A stretch of DNA of 64,000 bases. Origin: Cannabis sativa (taxonomy: Eukaryota > Streptophyta > Magnoliopsida > Rosales > Cannabaceae). Position numbers and translations under genes: made by a program. This document shows, piece after piece, positions 36,682-47,700 of this stretch. Every line of letters starts with the position of its first letter. Position 1 is the first letter of the stretch. The notes beneath the pieces are model-generated. The model did not search any database, was not told the DNA's origin, and worked only from the letters and a program-made list of their open reading frames with translations. The DNA lies in the NCBI RefSeq assembly GCF_029168945.1, contig NC_083605.1:32873280-32937279 (forward strand), given 5' to 3'.

Positions 36682-37607
36682 AAACCAATACCATGCCTAT
36701 CAGAACCACAAGCACAACCAATAAAAGACAAGAGCAAAGGAAAAGGCAAGAAGAAAGAGAACACCACTTGTCAAGGCATAAGAAATGTAGAACAAACACA
36801 ACCATGTGAAGCACCATCTCAACCAGAAGTTTCATCTACAAGAGGCAAATGAAGAGTAAGGAGGAGAAGGAGAAGCCAAAACAGAGGAAGGTCAACATCA
36901 TTTGAGGTAATAAACAAAATCTTAATGTTGCTTAATTATTTAATTATTTAATTATTTATTTTAAGAGAAAATCTTAATGTACCTTAGCTAAGTTTATATA
37001 TGAGGTATTCAACTACATGGCATTATATTCAGGTTCTAATGACTTATTCTGAACAGCAACCTGTTGAAGAAATGCACACTACTACAACACTAATGAACCT
37101 ATTCTCAGTACAAGATACTCAATATATAGAACCAGCCATGACACTTTTTCAATACAAGTCAAATATATTTTACACTATTTTTTGTTGTTGTGCTAGTTGG
37201 AAAATTTCATTATGGGAATGTATGAGGAATGAATGTTGGGTAAATTTTGTATTTTGACAAACAATATTAGATTGCTTATGTATTTAACAAACTAATGTGA
37301 CATTGGTTGTGGTTCTTTTTTAATAGCTTATTGTGGTTTAACATATAAAAATTTGTGTGAAGCAATGAATGTACTTTTCTATTTTATAACTTTGTATTGA
37401 TATGTTCATTGATTAATGGGATAATTATGAACAAAATCAATAAAATTAAAAAAGTTTTTTTTTAATAGAGGATATGTTCAGAACTAAACTATAAAAAAAA
37501 CGTTATATTTATCTTATTTATTTAATACAAAATATAATATATATTTATATGTAATTTCTTTTAAAATATGAATAATATATAAAAATAATTAATTAGTTAA
37601 AATGCAG
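36682..37607 (+). other. MULE 3' part, possible degenerate C-terminal exons
   Basis: After the transposase stop the same frame continues as a Lys-rich stretch for ~55 codons. A possible GT donor follows near 36906, and an acceptor TATTCAG near 37032 opens another short frame. This may be the ruined C-terminus, but nothing recognisable is encoded. Confidence 0.35.
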
Positions 37608-37770
37608 GGTATTTTTGGTATAATAAAAAAAATATTGACCAAAATTATATGCAAGGTACCTTTTTTTACTATTTTTACAAATAAAGGGTACTTAATAAAC
37701 ATTTTTGATATTAGAAGGTACCAAAGCTTTATTTTAATAAAATACAGGGTACCAAATAAGTATATTCCCT
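37608..37770 (-). repeat. MULE right terminal inverted repeat
   Basis: Pairs with 20797-20960, ends TATTCCC and is followed by the TATTAAATA duplication. Confidence 0.85.
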
Positions 37771-37902
37771 ATTAAATAATACAACATACATTGTATTAAA
37801 AAAATTTGTCGTAATAATTAATACAATACATTGCTTTATCCAAAGACAGTGTTATTTATTATTTAATACAATATGACCCTTATACGGCGTACCAAATAGC
37901 CC

Positions 37903-38429
37903 TCAATGAACTCAATACACAATAAGCTCCTAGAGACATATTAAAGAGTCATTCTTTTATGGGAAACCCAATAAAACAAAAAAATCAAAACAATTTTTTT
38001 TTTTATATATTTTACGAAAATATAGATAACAACAACCAACAACTTATATAACAACTAATGGAATAATTTAAATTTGAATAAAAATGTACATAGCAATTCA
38101 CATAGAAACTATTAGAGTAATTATTAGAGCAGCTCAAATGAAAAATTTTAAAAAAATAATAAAAAGAATAATATATGAAATAATTTCAAAAAAAAAAAAA
38201 AAAACCCTACTTATTCAGGTGGAGTCGAGTTGCCTGTAGTAGGCGATAAATGTAGCAGTCAATCCAGGCAAAAGGTAGTCGTAAATCAGGGTTAGTCTTC
38301 TATAACTGGTGTTAATAATTAATCTAAACTATTAGGTAAACATACATCCTACAGAGCGCTCCAGTACATAATTGACTTATTGCCATTATGATCACAACAT
38401 GTTTTCCACATTACATGACTCAAAAGTTT
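37903..38429. other. Intergenic, nothing recognised
   Basis: AT-rich sequence with A runs and no ORF or repeat boundary that I can support. Confidence 0.5.
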
Positions 38430-38860
38430 TTTTTTTCTTTTCTTTTTTTTTCTTTTTTTAATAAAAATCATAAGATCTATTAATTAAAAAATTCGTTCAA
38501 AATAATAGAACGCAACTCAGAAGAACAGTCCTCCAACTAAAGCACACGACCTATACAGAAATAAGAGTCTCTTGCTAAGCAATGAGCCAACTTATTTGCA
38601 GATCGTTTTACAAAACACAAATTGTGAAGACATAAAATACTGTTCTGAATCGCTTGGACACAGACCAAGCTATCTGTTTCCAACATGACTCTATCCCACG
38701 AATGAGTTGCAATCCAACTCAATGCTTCTTTAATGTTTATTATCTCAGCAATTTCGGGTTGAATACATCTAATCTTTCCATTCTTGAATGCTTCTACCAT
38801 AGCACCATGATGATTCTGAGCTACACAACCCATGCCAAAAGACAAGACTCGAACCAGAAA
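38430..38860 (-). pseudogene. LINE-type RNase H remnant with A-rich tail
   Basis: On minus, an open stretch (38845-38537) reads as an RVT_3-type RNase H. It has MGCVAQNHHGAMVEAF, then AEIINIKEAL with the catalytic Glu, VMLETDS with Asp, and the end motif RSANKLAHCLAR. It is followed ~75 bp downstream by an A-rich tail (plus-strand T-rich 38428-38460), as expected for a 5'-truncated LINE. A host RNase H-like gene fragment is the alternative. It is too short to be active. Confidence 0.6.
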
Positions 38861-39573
38861 AAACTAAAAGGAAAAGACTAAAAAACCATGTCAAAAGACA
38901 AGACTAATGGAAAAACTAAATTAGTTTCAACACATAAATACGATCACAGCATTAAAATTAATTAAGGAATTAAACTAATAAATGAAAACATTAATTGGAA
39001 TTAAACTAATAATAGTAAATTAATAAATTAAAATAAAAATCTAAAACAAAGGACGTCGTTAAGCAAAACCGAACCACTCTCAGACGACTTCATGAACCCG
39101 TCATAGAAGAAGACGTTGTTGTGGGAATGAGAAAAACTTTGGCATTAATCAAGAAGATCCATACAATCATCTTCTCAATAGGTAATATATTAGTTGAATG
39201 TTAAATAAAAAGAATGAATGTTAAGGGAAATATACGGAAAATATCTATTCAAATCTTCTCAAAATCTTTATTAGTTTTTGACTCAAAAGTTTCTTTAATG
39301 ATAACTTATGGTACAGAGTATAATAAATTATGTATTTATGCAAATAATTTTAAAATGAGTTTTATATTAATTGTTTTTAATAATTTTGTTTTAACTTCTT
39401 GCACTTTATTTGGTATATTGGATTAAATCGTCCAATCATATGTTTCTTTCAATGTTGAGATTACAGGAGATTGTATAATCTTGTCTACTCCAACCTAATC
39501 AAATCTTTAAGAATCTAATTCAATTTAGTGTAATCTTACTACGTACCAAATAAGTCAATAATATAATATAATA
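38861..39573. other. Intergenic, with a short direct repeat
   Basis: A segment containing CAAAAGACAAGACT occurs twice about 58 bp apart (near 38835 and 38892). The rest is AT-rich and I see no gene. Confidence 0.5.
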
Positions 39574-39614
39574 TCTTTATATATTAAAAGTGCCTATGTA
39601 ACGGCAATTCTTGG

Positions 39615-39657
39615 TTTAACAGAATATTCTTTACAAATAAAAGAATATTCTGTTAAA
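39615..39657. repeat. Helitron 5' subterminal hairpin
   Basis: TTTAACAGAATATTCTTT and AAAGAATATTCTGTTAAA form a perfect 18-bp inverted repeat with a 7-base loop, 41 bp from the 5' end. Confidence 0.85.
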
Positions 39658-40029
39658 TTTAACCCAAAAAAATCGTCTACTTTTCTCACTCACAATTAAT
39701 GGTATATCTGTCTCTCTACAAACCCCCAAACCCCAACAAACACAAGCTAAACCTTCTCAATCCCTCTCTTTCGCGACCCAGAAATGGCCGCCACAGCCTC
39801 CTCCTCATAAACCCATTCACCTTGTTCCTCCTCTTCTTTCGCAGATTCTTTCTCTTTGGGTTTTGTTTTTATCGGAGAGTTTGATTTGGGAATCCGATCT
39901 TTTTCTTCATCGATCTTCAGTACCGGTTGTTTGGGGGTTTCTTTTCGGGTGAAAGTTAGGGTTTTAGGGTTTTAATTTCTTTTCGGGTTGTTTGGGGGTT
40001 TCTTTTCGGTTGTTTGGGGGTTTGATTTC

Positions 40030-40332
<303 letters not shown>

Positions 40333-40468
40333 TATGGCTATTGTATGTTTATGGAAGCATGTATACTATTATAATCTAGCAATGTTCTTCACGAAGGTAA
40401 AATATATTGTTATTATTTTTGAATGGTAAAATATATATATAAATGATTGATTTTGATTCTTGTGAGCT

Positions 40469-40692
40469 ATGGAAGCAGAAGGGCAATCTCAGAACACTAT
40501 AAAGAGAATTTCTAGAAAAGCCATGCAGGGATTTAACATGATACCATATCATTTGGAGAACGAAGATTCCGAGGAGGAGGCTATTATCTTGAATCGTCGC
40601 AATGGCAATTACAATTCAAAGGATGCTACTTTATGCTACACTTTACCCATTCATGGATATGGAGCTCCTAATAATAAGCTTTTCTTGACGTG
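40469..40692 (+). pseudogene. Captured exon(s) of unrecognised gene
   Basis: The 74-codon open stretch starts MEAEGQSQNTIKRISRK and contains an acidic patch (ENEDSEEE). A further exon-like piece after an acceptor (TTACAG, ending at 40868) reads GPHVNAHKHHADNELRMLERFV. I do not recognise the gene. The first ~60 bp of this exon and the upstream ~125 bp recur at 43306-43488. Confidence 0.4.
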
Positions 40693-41008
40693 AGTGAGTT
40701 TCTGAAGTGAAAGCTTTTGTATTTATGTTGTGTTTCTACTTACTTACTTACTTGTCTATCACACATTTTATCGAACACTTTGTGATATCATCTTTTGTAT
40801 TATATTGGTTTCATTTTGAGGCACTTCTTGATATCATCTTTTCCTTTTTGTTTTTATTTTTATTACAGGTCCTCATGTTAATGCTCATAAGCATCATGCT
40901 GACAATGAGCTTAGGATGCTGGAGCGATTTGTGTAATACTGACTAGCCTATGATTTTGTGTAATACACAGGGTAAAAGCTTTGTCATTAAATATGAAGGT
41001 TCAAATTT

Positions 41009-41840
41009 CACCGCCTTGGCTCGTAGGTTTGCTTTGGTCCCTCTCGGACCCCGTTATTAGCTTACGGCGGCAATTGCAAAGCAATGTTAACGGTGTTGAT
41101 GGTGCAGTTCAACTGGTGGTTGATCGCCCATATAAGGCTGGAGAATCTATTGCTGTTTGGTATGACATTTTTCTTTATATATATTATATGTAATCATGTA
41201 GCTGGCAAACAGATTACAAGTTGGCCATTTATTTATTATCCTTGATAGTGCAATTTGTTACTTTCTCATTGCTATGCATTTACCACTTGACTGAATGGTT
41301 TGTGTGTGAGGGTTATCTGCTCTTATTCCAGTAAATATATCTAAAACAAAAATAGTACATGTTAGCTTATGTGAAATTTGTATATTAATGCAGGTGTGGG
41401 CCACAGCCTAACTCAAAATTGCTTATAAACTATGGATTTGTCGATGAAGATAATCCTTATGACCGGTTGGTGATTGAGGTATAATAAGCAAGTCTGTCTA
41501 CTGTACACGATTCCCTATTTAGGTGTAAGTCTTATTCTTACTGATTTTTTTCTAGGCGGCTTTGAATACGGAGGATCCCCAGTATCAAGATAAAAGAATG
41601 GTTGCTCAGAGGAATGGAAAATTATCTGTGCAAGTTTTTCATGTATGCACATTTAATTTGTTTTCCAGAAACTTAGCTGTTAGGTTTCTTTTACTTCGCT
41701 CTAATATATGCTTTTTTCAGGTGTATGCTGGTAAGGAAAGGGAAGCTATACTGGATTTGCTTCCATATATTCGATTGGGCTATTTATGAGAACCTTCAGA
41801 GATGCAATCTGTTATCTCTTCTCAGGGTCCAGTTTGTCCA
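41009..41840 (+). pseudogene. SET-domain (Rubisco LSMT-like) methyltransferase fragment, four exons
   Basis: Four exon pieces with intact splice signals: to 41159, 41394-41478, 41556-41642 and 41721-41840. Joined, they read the late SET domain and start of the Rubisco-LSMT substrate-binding part: GAVQLVVDRPYKAGESIAVW, CGPQPNSKLLINYGFVDEDN, AALNTEDPQYQDKRMVAQRN, EPSEMQSVISSQGPVCP. The closest remembered type is the plant At3g07670-like family. An in-frame TGA at ~41788 and the missing N-terminal half make it a fragment. The start is fused to a repeat of the CDC7 piece KSFVIKYEGS at 40972. Confidence 0.8.
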
Positions 41841-42419
41841 GTAAGTAAAAATTACTTTCACTTTTGATTTAATGATTTTTGAGTTTTCATGCTACTTTGA
41901 AAGATAAGTAATGCATATAGATTATGGGAATTCGATACATACAAACAGCACTTTCTAGCCAATTTCCACTAAGAAGATATGTATACCAAAAAAGAAAAAA
42001 AATATATATATATATACATATTTGTAACAAAGGAAAAAGTCCATTAGAAAAACAAAATTAATAAATCAAAACATGAGATCGTTATAAATTATTTCTACTT
42101 ACTCATGAATCTAACACTAACGGTTTATCCAAGAAGACTGCCAAATCCCCTTTTAGTTGCAACTCTCTTAACACAGAATTAATACTATCTAATCACTCTC
42201 AGGCCAGGTGCCAAGTCAGATAGAATGGTTGGACATGGCTGTTGAATTTCAAGTAAACTACCTTCTACATATATATGGAGACTACGGAAAACCTTTTGTT
42301 GAATTTTAAGCACTTATACAATCTTTTGTTAATCAGTCTGTAGCTGTTTATAATCCATGAGGATCAGAGTATTCTTACAAAACAAAAAGTTCTAACGCTC
42401 TATTTTTCTGGGTTGGCAG

Positions 42420-42668
42420 GGTGTAATCCACAGGGATGTCAAACCTGGAAACTTCCTCTTCTCTCGTAAGGCCAGTAAAGGTTACCTGATTGATTTCAAC
42501 CTGGCAATGGTAAGCTGCACTTGCCCTGCTATTCCGCCATGTCTATTATCTAATTTAAGCCTACTGATTCTTTATAAAGCCTGCATAATACACGCAATGA
42601 TATGTTATCTCATTAAACTCATTTTTTCTATCTTTGGCAGGACTTACATCAGAAATATGGAAACACTG
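42420..42668 (+). pseudogene. CDC7-like kinase exon fragments, catalytic loop
   Basis: Exon 42420-42509 reads GVIHRDVKPGNFLFSRKASK then GYLIDFNLAM, the kinase catalytic loop (HRDVKPGN) and an N-substituted DFG (DFN). Exon 42641-42668 continues DLHQKYGNT. Acceptors (GGCAG) and donors (GTAAGC, GTGAGT) are intact. It belongs with the pieces at 40030-40332. Confidence 0.82.
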
Positions 42669-42807
42669 GTGAGTCTTCATCTCCACTCTGAGATCTAAAT
42701 GAAATTAGCATTAGTGTAATCTTGATACTTGTTCTTAATCTATCTCTTCATTTTATGAAAATGTTAATTGTTTTTTTTTACTTATGAAAATGTTAATTGT
42801 TTTTTTA

Positions 42808-42962
42808 TGTTATCTCATTAAACTCATTTTTTCTATCTTTGGCAGGACTTACATCAGAAATATGGAAACACTGGTGAGTCTTCATCTCCACTCTGAGATC
42901 TAAATGAAATTAGCATTAGTGTAATCTTGATACTTGTTCTTAATCTATCTCTTCATTTTATG
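42808..42962 (+). repeat. 155-bp direct duplication inside the Helitron
   Basis: Repeats 42603-42757 and so makes a second DLHQKYGNT exon at 42846-42873. It is ~50 bp away from the first copy and very similar. Confidence 0.9.
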
Positions 42963-43305
42963 TTGTGTTTCATTTTATCTTGATACACATTTTATGAAAA
43001 TGTTAATTGTTTTTTTTTACTTATGGGTGCCAATTTGTTTCTACGAGAACTTACATTTGAGCTAGATTATTATATTGGTTTCTCCTCTCAGAGTTTTACA
43101 GATTGAAGGATTGGTAATATTTCTCACTCACTGTGTTTTTTTTTAATCAAAATTTTTAACTTATGATTTTGATATGTTTATATATCTGTCTTTGGAATGT
43201 AGTAAGTGCACTTAGAATTGTATGGTGTTCATTGCCGATCTCGCAAGTGCAAATGTTTATGGTTGAATCTAATTCAGTACTATTTTTCAATTTGTGTGCA
43301 AATGT

Positions 43306-43488
43306 TTATGGAAGCATGTATACTATTATAATCTAGCAATGTTCTTCACGAAGGTAAAATATATTGTTATTATTTTTGAATGGTAAAATATATATATAAA
43401 TGATTGATTTTGATTCTTGTGAGCTATGGAAGCAGAAGGGCAATCTCAGAACACTATAAAGAGAATTTCTAGAAAAGCCATGCAGGGA
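43306..43488 (+). repeat. Direct duplication of 40345-40530
   Basis: Carries the start of the unrecognised captured exon (MEAEGQSQNTIKRISRKAMQ) and its upstream sequence, about 3 kb from the first copy. Confidence 0.88.
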
Positions 43489-43579
43489 TAATTCTGTTTA
43501 TGGTTGAATCTAATTCAGTACTATTTTTCAATTTGTGTGCTATAGACTTTTTAATTTATTTTTTTATTTTGTTGAACAG

Positions 43580-43625
43580 GCTATACTAAAGATAATCAAG
43601 CATTGCAAGGAGTTTAACTCATTCA
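43580..43625 (+). pseudogene. Probable eIF3h exon fragment
   Basis: After an AACAG acceptor the sequence reads AILKIIKHCKEF. This resembles the VLKIIKHCKEF segment I remember from plant translation initiation factor eIF3 subunit h. Only ~12 residues support this, so it is tentative. Confidence 0.4.
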
Positions 43626-43965
43626 TATCATTTTTGTAAGTCAATTTCACTCTTTTAAGCATGTTTAATCTTATGAGCCAAGTGCTTTGGGCCTTTTTTC
43701 TGATTTGAGTGTTATTTTTTTGAAACTCACAATAATTTAATTTGGGTTCTGTATAACAATGTTTAAAAAGTATTTCAAAGTTAACATACATAAGCAATCT
43801 TGTAAATTTGGGTGCTTTGGGTCTTTTTCCTGATTTGAGTGTTATTATTTGGTATGTCAATATTACTCTTGGTAAATCTGTGTTAATTGAATCATTTTTC
43901 CTATTCATTTACAGAGTATACTAAATGCAGCTGAAAATCTTGTGTTCATGATCTCAAAAAAGAAT

Positions 43966-44050
43966 GAAAATGTTAATTGTTTTTTTTTACTTATGGGTGC
44001 CAATTTGTTTCTACGAGAACTTACATTTGAGCTAGATTATTATATTGGTT
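43966..44050 (+). repeat. Direct duplication of ~42996-43081
   Basis: AAAATGTTAATTG, a T run, then CTTATGGGTGCC and onward repeat almost exactly, directly before the PP1 piece. Confidence 0.85.
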
Positions 44051-44091
44051 AATGTGTTGTTTTAATGATATCTTTAAGCATTCGTTTGCAG

Positions 44092-44336
44092 GAGATGTTC
44101 ATGGTCAGTTTTCAGATTTGTTAAGATTGTTTGAGTATGGTGGATTTCCACCTGAAGCAAACTATCTGTTACTAGGAGACTATGTGGACCGTGGTAAGCA
44201 GAGTATAGAGACTATATGCCTTCTTCTCGCGTACAAGATCAAGTACAAGGAGAATTTCTTTCTTGATGCAAACCGAACAATGACTTCAAAGTACAATCAG
44301 TTCACCATTCAAGTAGTTGAACCAATGGAAGATTAG
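44092..44336 (+). pseudogene. PP1 protein phosphatase exon fused to foreign tail
   Basis: After an acceptor at 44090-44091 the frame reads [20 protein letters not shown], then [20 protein letters not shown] and [13 protein letters not shown]. These are the metal-binding GDxHG and GDxVDRG motifs of type 1 Ser/Thr phosphatases. Where PP1 would continue to its GNHE motif the frame switches to an unrelated 23-residue tail ([18 protein letters not shown]) and a stop. The third conserved motif is missing, so it cannot be a working phosphatase. Confidence 0.85.
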
Positions 44337-44676
44337 GAAGAAGTTACCTTTTTTTTTTTTTTTACAGTAATTTTATTTTATTTAGTGTTGAGACTTTTCT
44401 TGCTGCTGAGCTTGTTTTTCTTTCTCTTGACTTGTTATTTATGGATTTACATGGAGTAGTGTATGCAAGTATTTCATATACCCAATTTTCTAAAAGTAAA
44501 TAATAAGTATTATTTTATTATGATTTATATATACTTAATTATATTTTAACAACCAATTATAATAGCACAAATATTAATTTGATAAAATAAATTATTCGTA
44601 TGATCATACCTTTACATACAATCTAAATAAGAAGAAATAAAAAAAAATAACTAAACTTTACCTAAAACTAATCTTT

Positions 44677-44692
44677 ACGTGCCTCGGCACGT
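44677..44692. terminator. Helitron 3' hairpin
   Basis: ACGTGCC-TC-GGCACGT, a perfect 7-bp stem with a 2-base loop, 9 bp before the terminal CTAG. In Helitrons this acts as the transposition stop signal, not as a transcription terminator. Confidence 0.9.
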
Positions 44693-44705
44693 AACTCCTA
44701 CCTAG

Positions 44706-44790
44706 TATAATATATATGTGTGTATATACATAAACCCTATCGTATTTTTCTTCACTCAAATTCATTTCAAATATTGTTGTACAATTAATT
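44706..44790 (+). promoter_or_regulatory. Residual P450 proximal promoter/5' UTR
   Basis: Only 85 bp separate the Helitron end from the P450 ATG. The stretch holds TATATATG (44711) and TATATACATAAA (44724), either of which could be a TATA box, then a CT/A-rich leader. Anything further upstream is Helitron sequence. Confidence 0.45.
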
Positions 44791-47700
44791 ATGTCTCCAT
44801 TAATATTATCATTCCCAGAAATCTCGACCTTTCTCCTACTCATACCTCCTCTTACAATAATTTTCCTTGTCTACAACTACTCACTCAAATCACCACCTCT
44901 TCCACCAGGCCCATTCCGATGGCCCATTGTCGGCAACCTTTTTCAAATAGGGCCCAATCCTCACATGACCTTAGCACGCTTCGCCAAAATCTACGGCCCA
45001 GATCTTTTCTCATTCAAACTCGGTACCAAGCTCGTGATCGTTGGATCAACTCCAGCTGCAGCCATGGCGATTCTAAAGACCCACGATCGAAGTCTCTGTG
45101 CTAGGTTCGTTCCTCACGTTGCTCCATCAAAGTGTCAAAAGAAATATGACTCAACCATCGGTTGGGTCGATGAATGCAACGAGAGTTGGAAGAACTTACG
45201 TAGTTTTACTCGAACTGAGTTATTTTCAGGTAAAGCTATAAACTCCCAAGCATTGATAAGAGACAAAAAAGTCAACGAAACGGTCAACCACGTGGCCAAA
45301 CACATGCAAGGAAAGGAAGTCAAAGTTAGAGAGATTGCTTTTGGTGCTGTGTTGAATATGATGGGAAATATTTTGGTGTCAAAAGATATGATTGAGCAAA
45401 GTAATGAAAGTTTGAAAGGGGAGCTTTGTGAGATTATGAATAAGATAACTGATGTTGCTTCTTCTCCAAATATATCTGATTTTTATCCTATTTTGGGTCC
45501 ATTTGATCTTCAGAATCTTCAAAAAAGGTCCATGGAATTGTTTGATAGGAGTTGTCAGCTTTGGGAGGCTATTGTGAAAGAAAGGAAAGCTTCGGAAACA
45601 TCCTCTCCATCTCCACCTGATTTTCTGGATTCTCTCATTCAAAATGGTCATTCTACCCTCGACATAAATAATATTTTTATGGTGAGTGTTCTTATTCTTA
45701 TATACTATATAGCATGCATGATGTTGCAATATATAATGATATGAACACATGAAGTACACACAAACATGATATAAATTTATGTGATAAATTATTTTTCATA
45801 ACTCATACTCATCTTAAATAAAATTAATTAGTTAAATATAAAGTATTTGCAGCATAAATATCTAAGTTTAACTCCAAGTTGTAAATAAATACTTAAGTTT
45901 GATTTTTAGCGGCAATAATTTGACATTTAATGTTCAGGTACTTACAGAATTTCAGAATTATAACTTAGGTATTATTACCGCTAAAAATTAAACTTGAGTA
46001 TTTGTTTGCAACTGATAGTTAAACTTAAGTATTTATACTGCAAATTAATCTTGAATATACTATTACCGCATAAGTGCATATCAAATTTGTATGTGTATAT
46101 TATGTGTACAAATATCATTATTCTATGAGTATTGTTTAAAATTCCAAATTTTTTGAAAAACAATAGATAGATTGTGGCATATTCTCTAATATTTTTATTT
46201 ATTCGCTAGTAATTAATAATTCACAATCTCTAAATTTCACAGCAAAATTCTCAAAACTTACTTTTTATTAGCATTTAATCACTTCCATTAGTTAACTTCT
46301 AAGTTAATTATTTTTGTGTACACTGTGTACAATACTTTATGTACACATGAACAATTAATTTGACAATTAACTGTTAAAAATAAATAAAAATAATTAAATG
46401 CTAACAGAATATGAATTTTCTAAGTTTTGTCGTCAAAATTTAAGGATTATTTGCTAGAAAAATAAGAGTATTGAGAGTGATGCCGTTATTTACTCAAAAA
46501 AAAAGAAAAATTACTAAAGTTTTTTGAATTAATGGAAAAAAATTTGGGAAATTATCTTATATACTATTTTTTTAACTTTTTTTTTTTTTTCAAATTAACG
46601 ATTTAAGTTTCTAAAGTGGTTTCTCCGATGGTTTCTATGGGGTTGCTATACGATTTTGGTTGCGATTTAGGTTGCTCCGCTAGTTGCAATAGGGGTTTCT
46701 ATGTAGAATTCTAAAAATTGCAAAAAAAAAAAAAAAAATTATTTTGAAGTGTAAAAATAAAAAAGCCCCAAAAAATTTACAAATATATGAGGCTAAGATA
46801 GTAACTATGGATTTTATTTTTCTATAACAAAGTTTATAACATTTTTTTTAAAATACATTTTTTTTTAGTTATAACTAAAATGTGTAAATTTATAACAATT
46901 TACACTTTTGTAAATAATATCTACAAGGGATATTTTCATAAAGGGTAAATACCATTTTGGACCCTCTGTTTTGCAAAAGTTACCAATTGGACCCTGTGTT
47001 TTGTTAAATGACAAAATGGACCCTGTATTTTCTAAAATAGTACAAATAGGACCCTGAATTGATTTTTTGTCAAAATAAAGTTTAATTATAATCCGATCTA
47101 AAAGTGTTATGATAAAACTGTTTACATTTTTTGTATCTGTTCGTATTAAGCATTGTCTTCAAGTTGGTTGTATTAAAAAAAAAGTTGTCAAAAATTAAGC
47201 TCAGGGTCCTATTTTTACTATTTTAGAAAATACAGGGTCCATTTTGTCATTTAACAAAACACAGGGTTCAATCTGTAACTTTTGCAAAACACAGGGTCCA
47301 AAATGGTATTTACCCTCATAAATACCTCAAAATAATAAAAATATTACAAAAAACATAATCAATAGTTTTTGGGAAAAAAAACAGAAAAGTACAAAAAAGG
47401 AAAAAAAAATTACAAAAATATTATGGGCCGACCCATTAAACATTTATACAGTCCACATATAAATATTTACAAAAATACCACATGCACTAAGCCTTCAGCT
47501 GTACAGAGCGAACGTTGAAGATGAACATACCTCGATCGTTTCAAAACCGCAAAACAACCAAAATGAAACCAAAACGAGAAAAATACAACCATTAATTCTG
47601 GCAAAATCAACTAGAAAAGAAGACCTGCAATATATGATCTAAATAGAAAATGACGAAAAAAAATCAGAAAAACTGTGAAGAAACTGAAATTACACATTTG

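Larger units (their letters stand above)
20797..37770 (+). mobile_element. Mutator-like element (MULE), interrupted by a Ty3/gypsy element
   Basis: TIRs start GGGAATATACTTATTTGGTACCC at 20797 and end as its complement at 37770. A perfect 9-bp target duplication TATTAAATA flanks it (20788-20796 and 37771-37779), the length typical of MULEs. Its one recognisable gene is a mudrA-type transposase on plus (21980-36681). Without the gypsy insertion it is about 4.7 kb. Its TIRs resemble those of MITE family M in style. Confidence 0.95.
20351..37902. mobile_element. Outer TIR DNA transposon remnant (about 580 bp without its insertion)
   Basis: The left end GGGCTCGTTTGGTACGTCGTA and the right end TACGGCGTACCAAATAGCCC are imperfect inverted repeats. 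Between them lie TATTGTATTGTG-rich arms and a GC-rich minisatellite. The MULE at 20797-37770 interrupts it. No clear target duplication is visible, so the superfamily (hAT- or Harbinger-like) is undecided. Confidence 0.6.

Noticed and set aside
44658..44843. Minus-strand ORF over the Helitron end and P450 start
   Set aside because: Crosses a transposon boundary and lies antisense to the well-supported P450.
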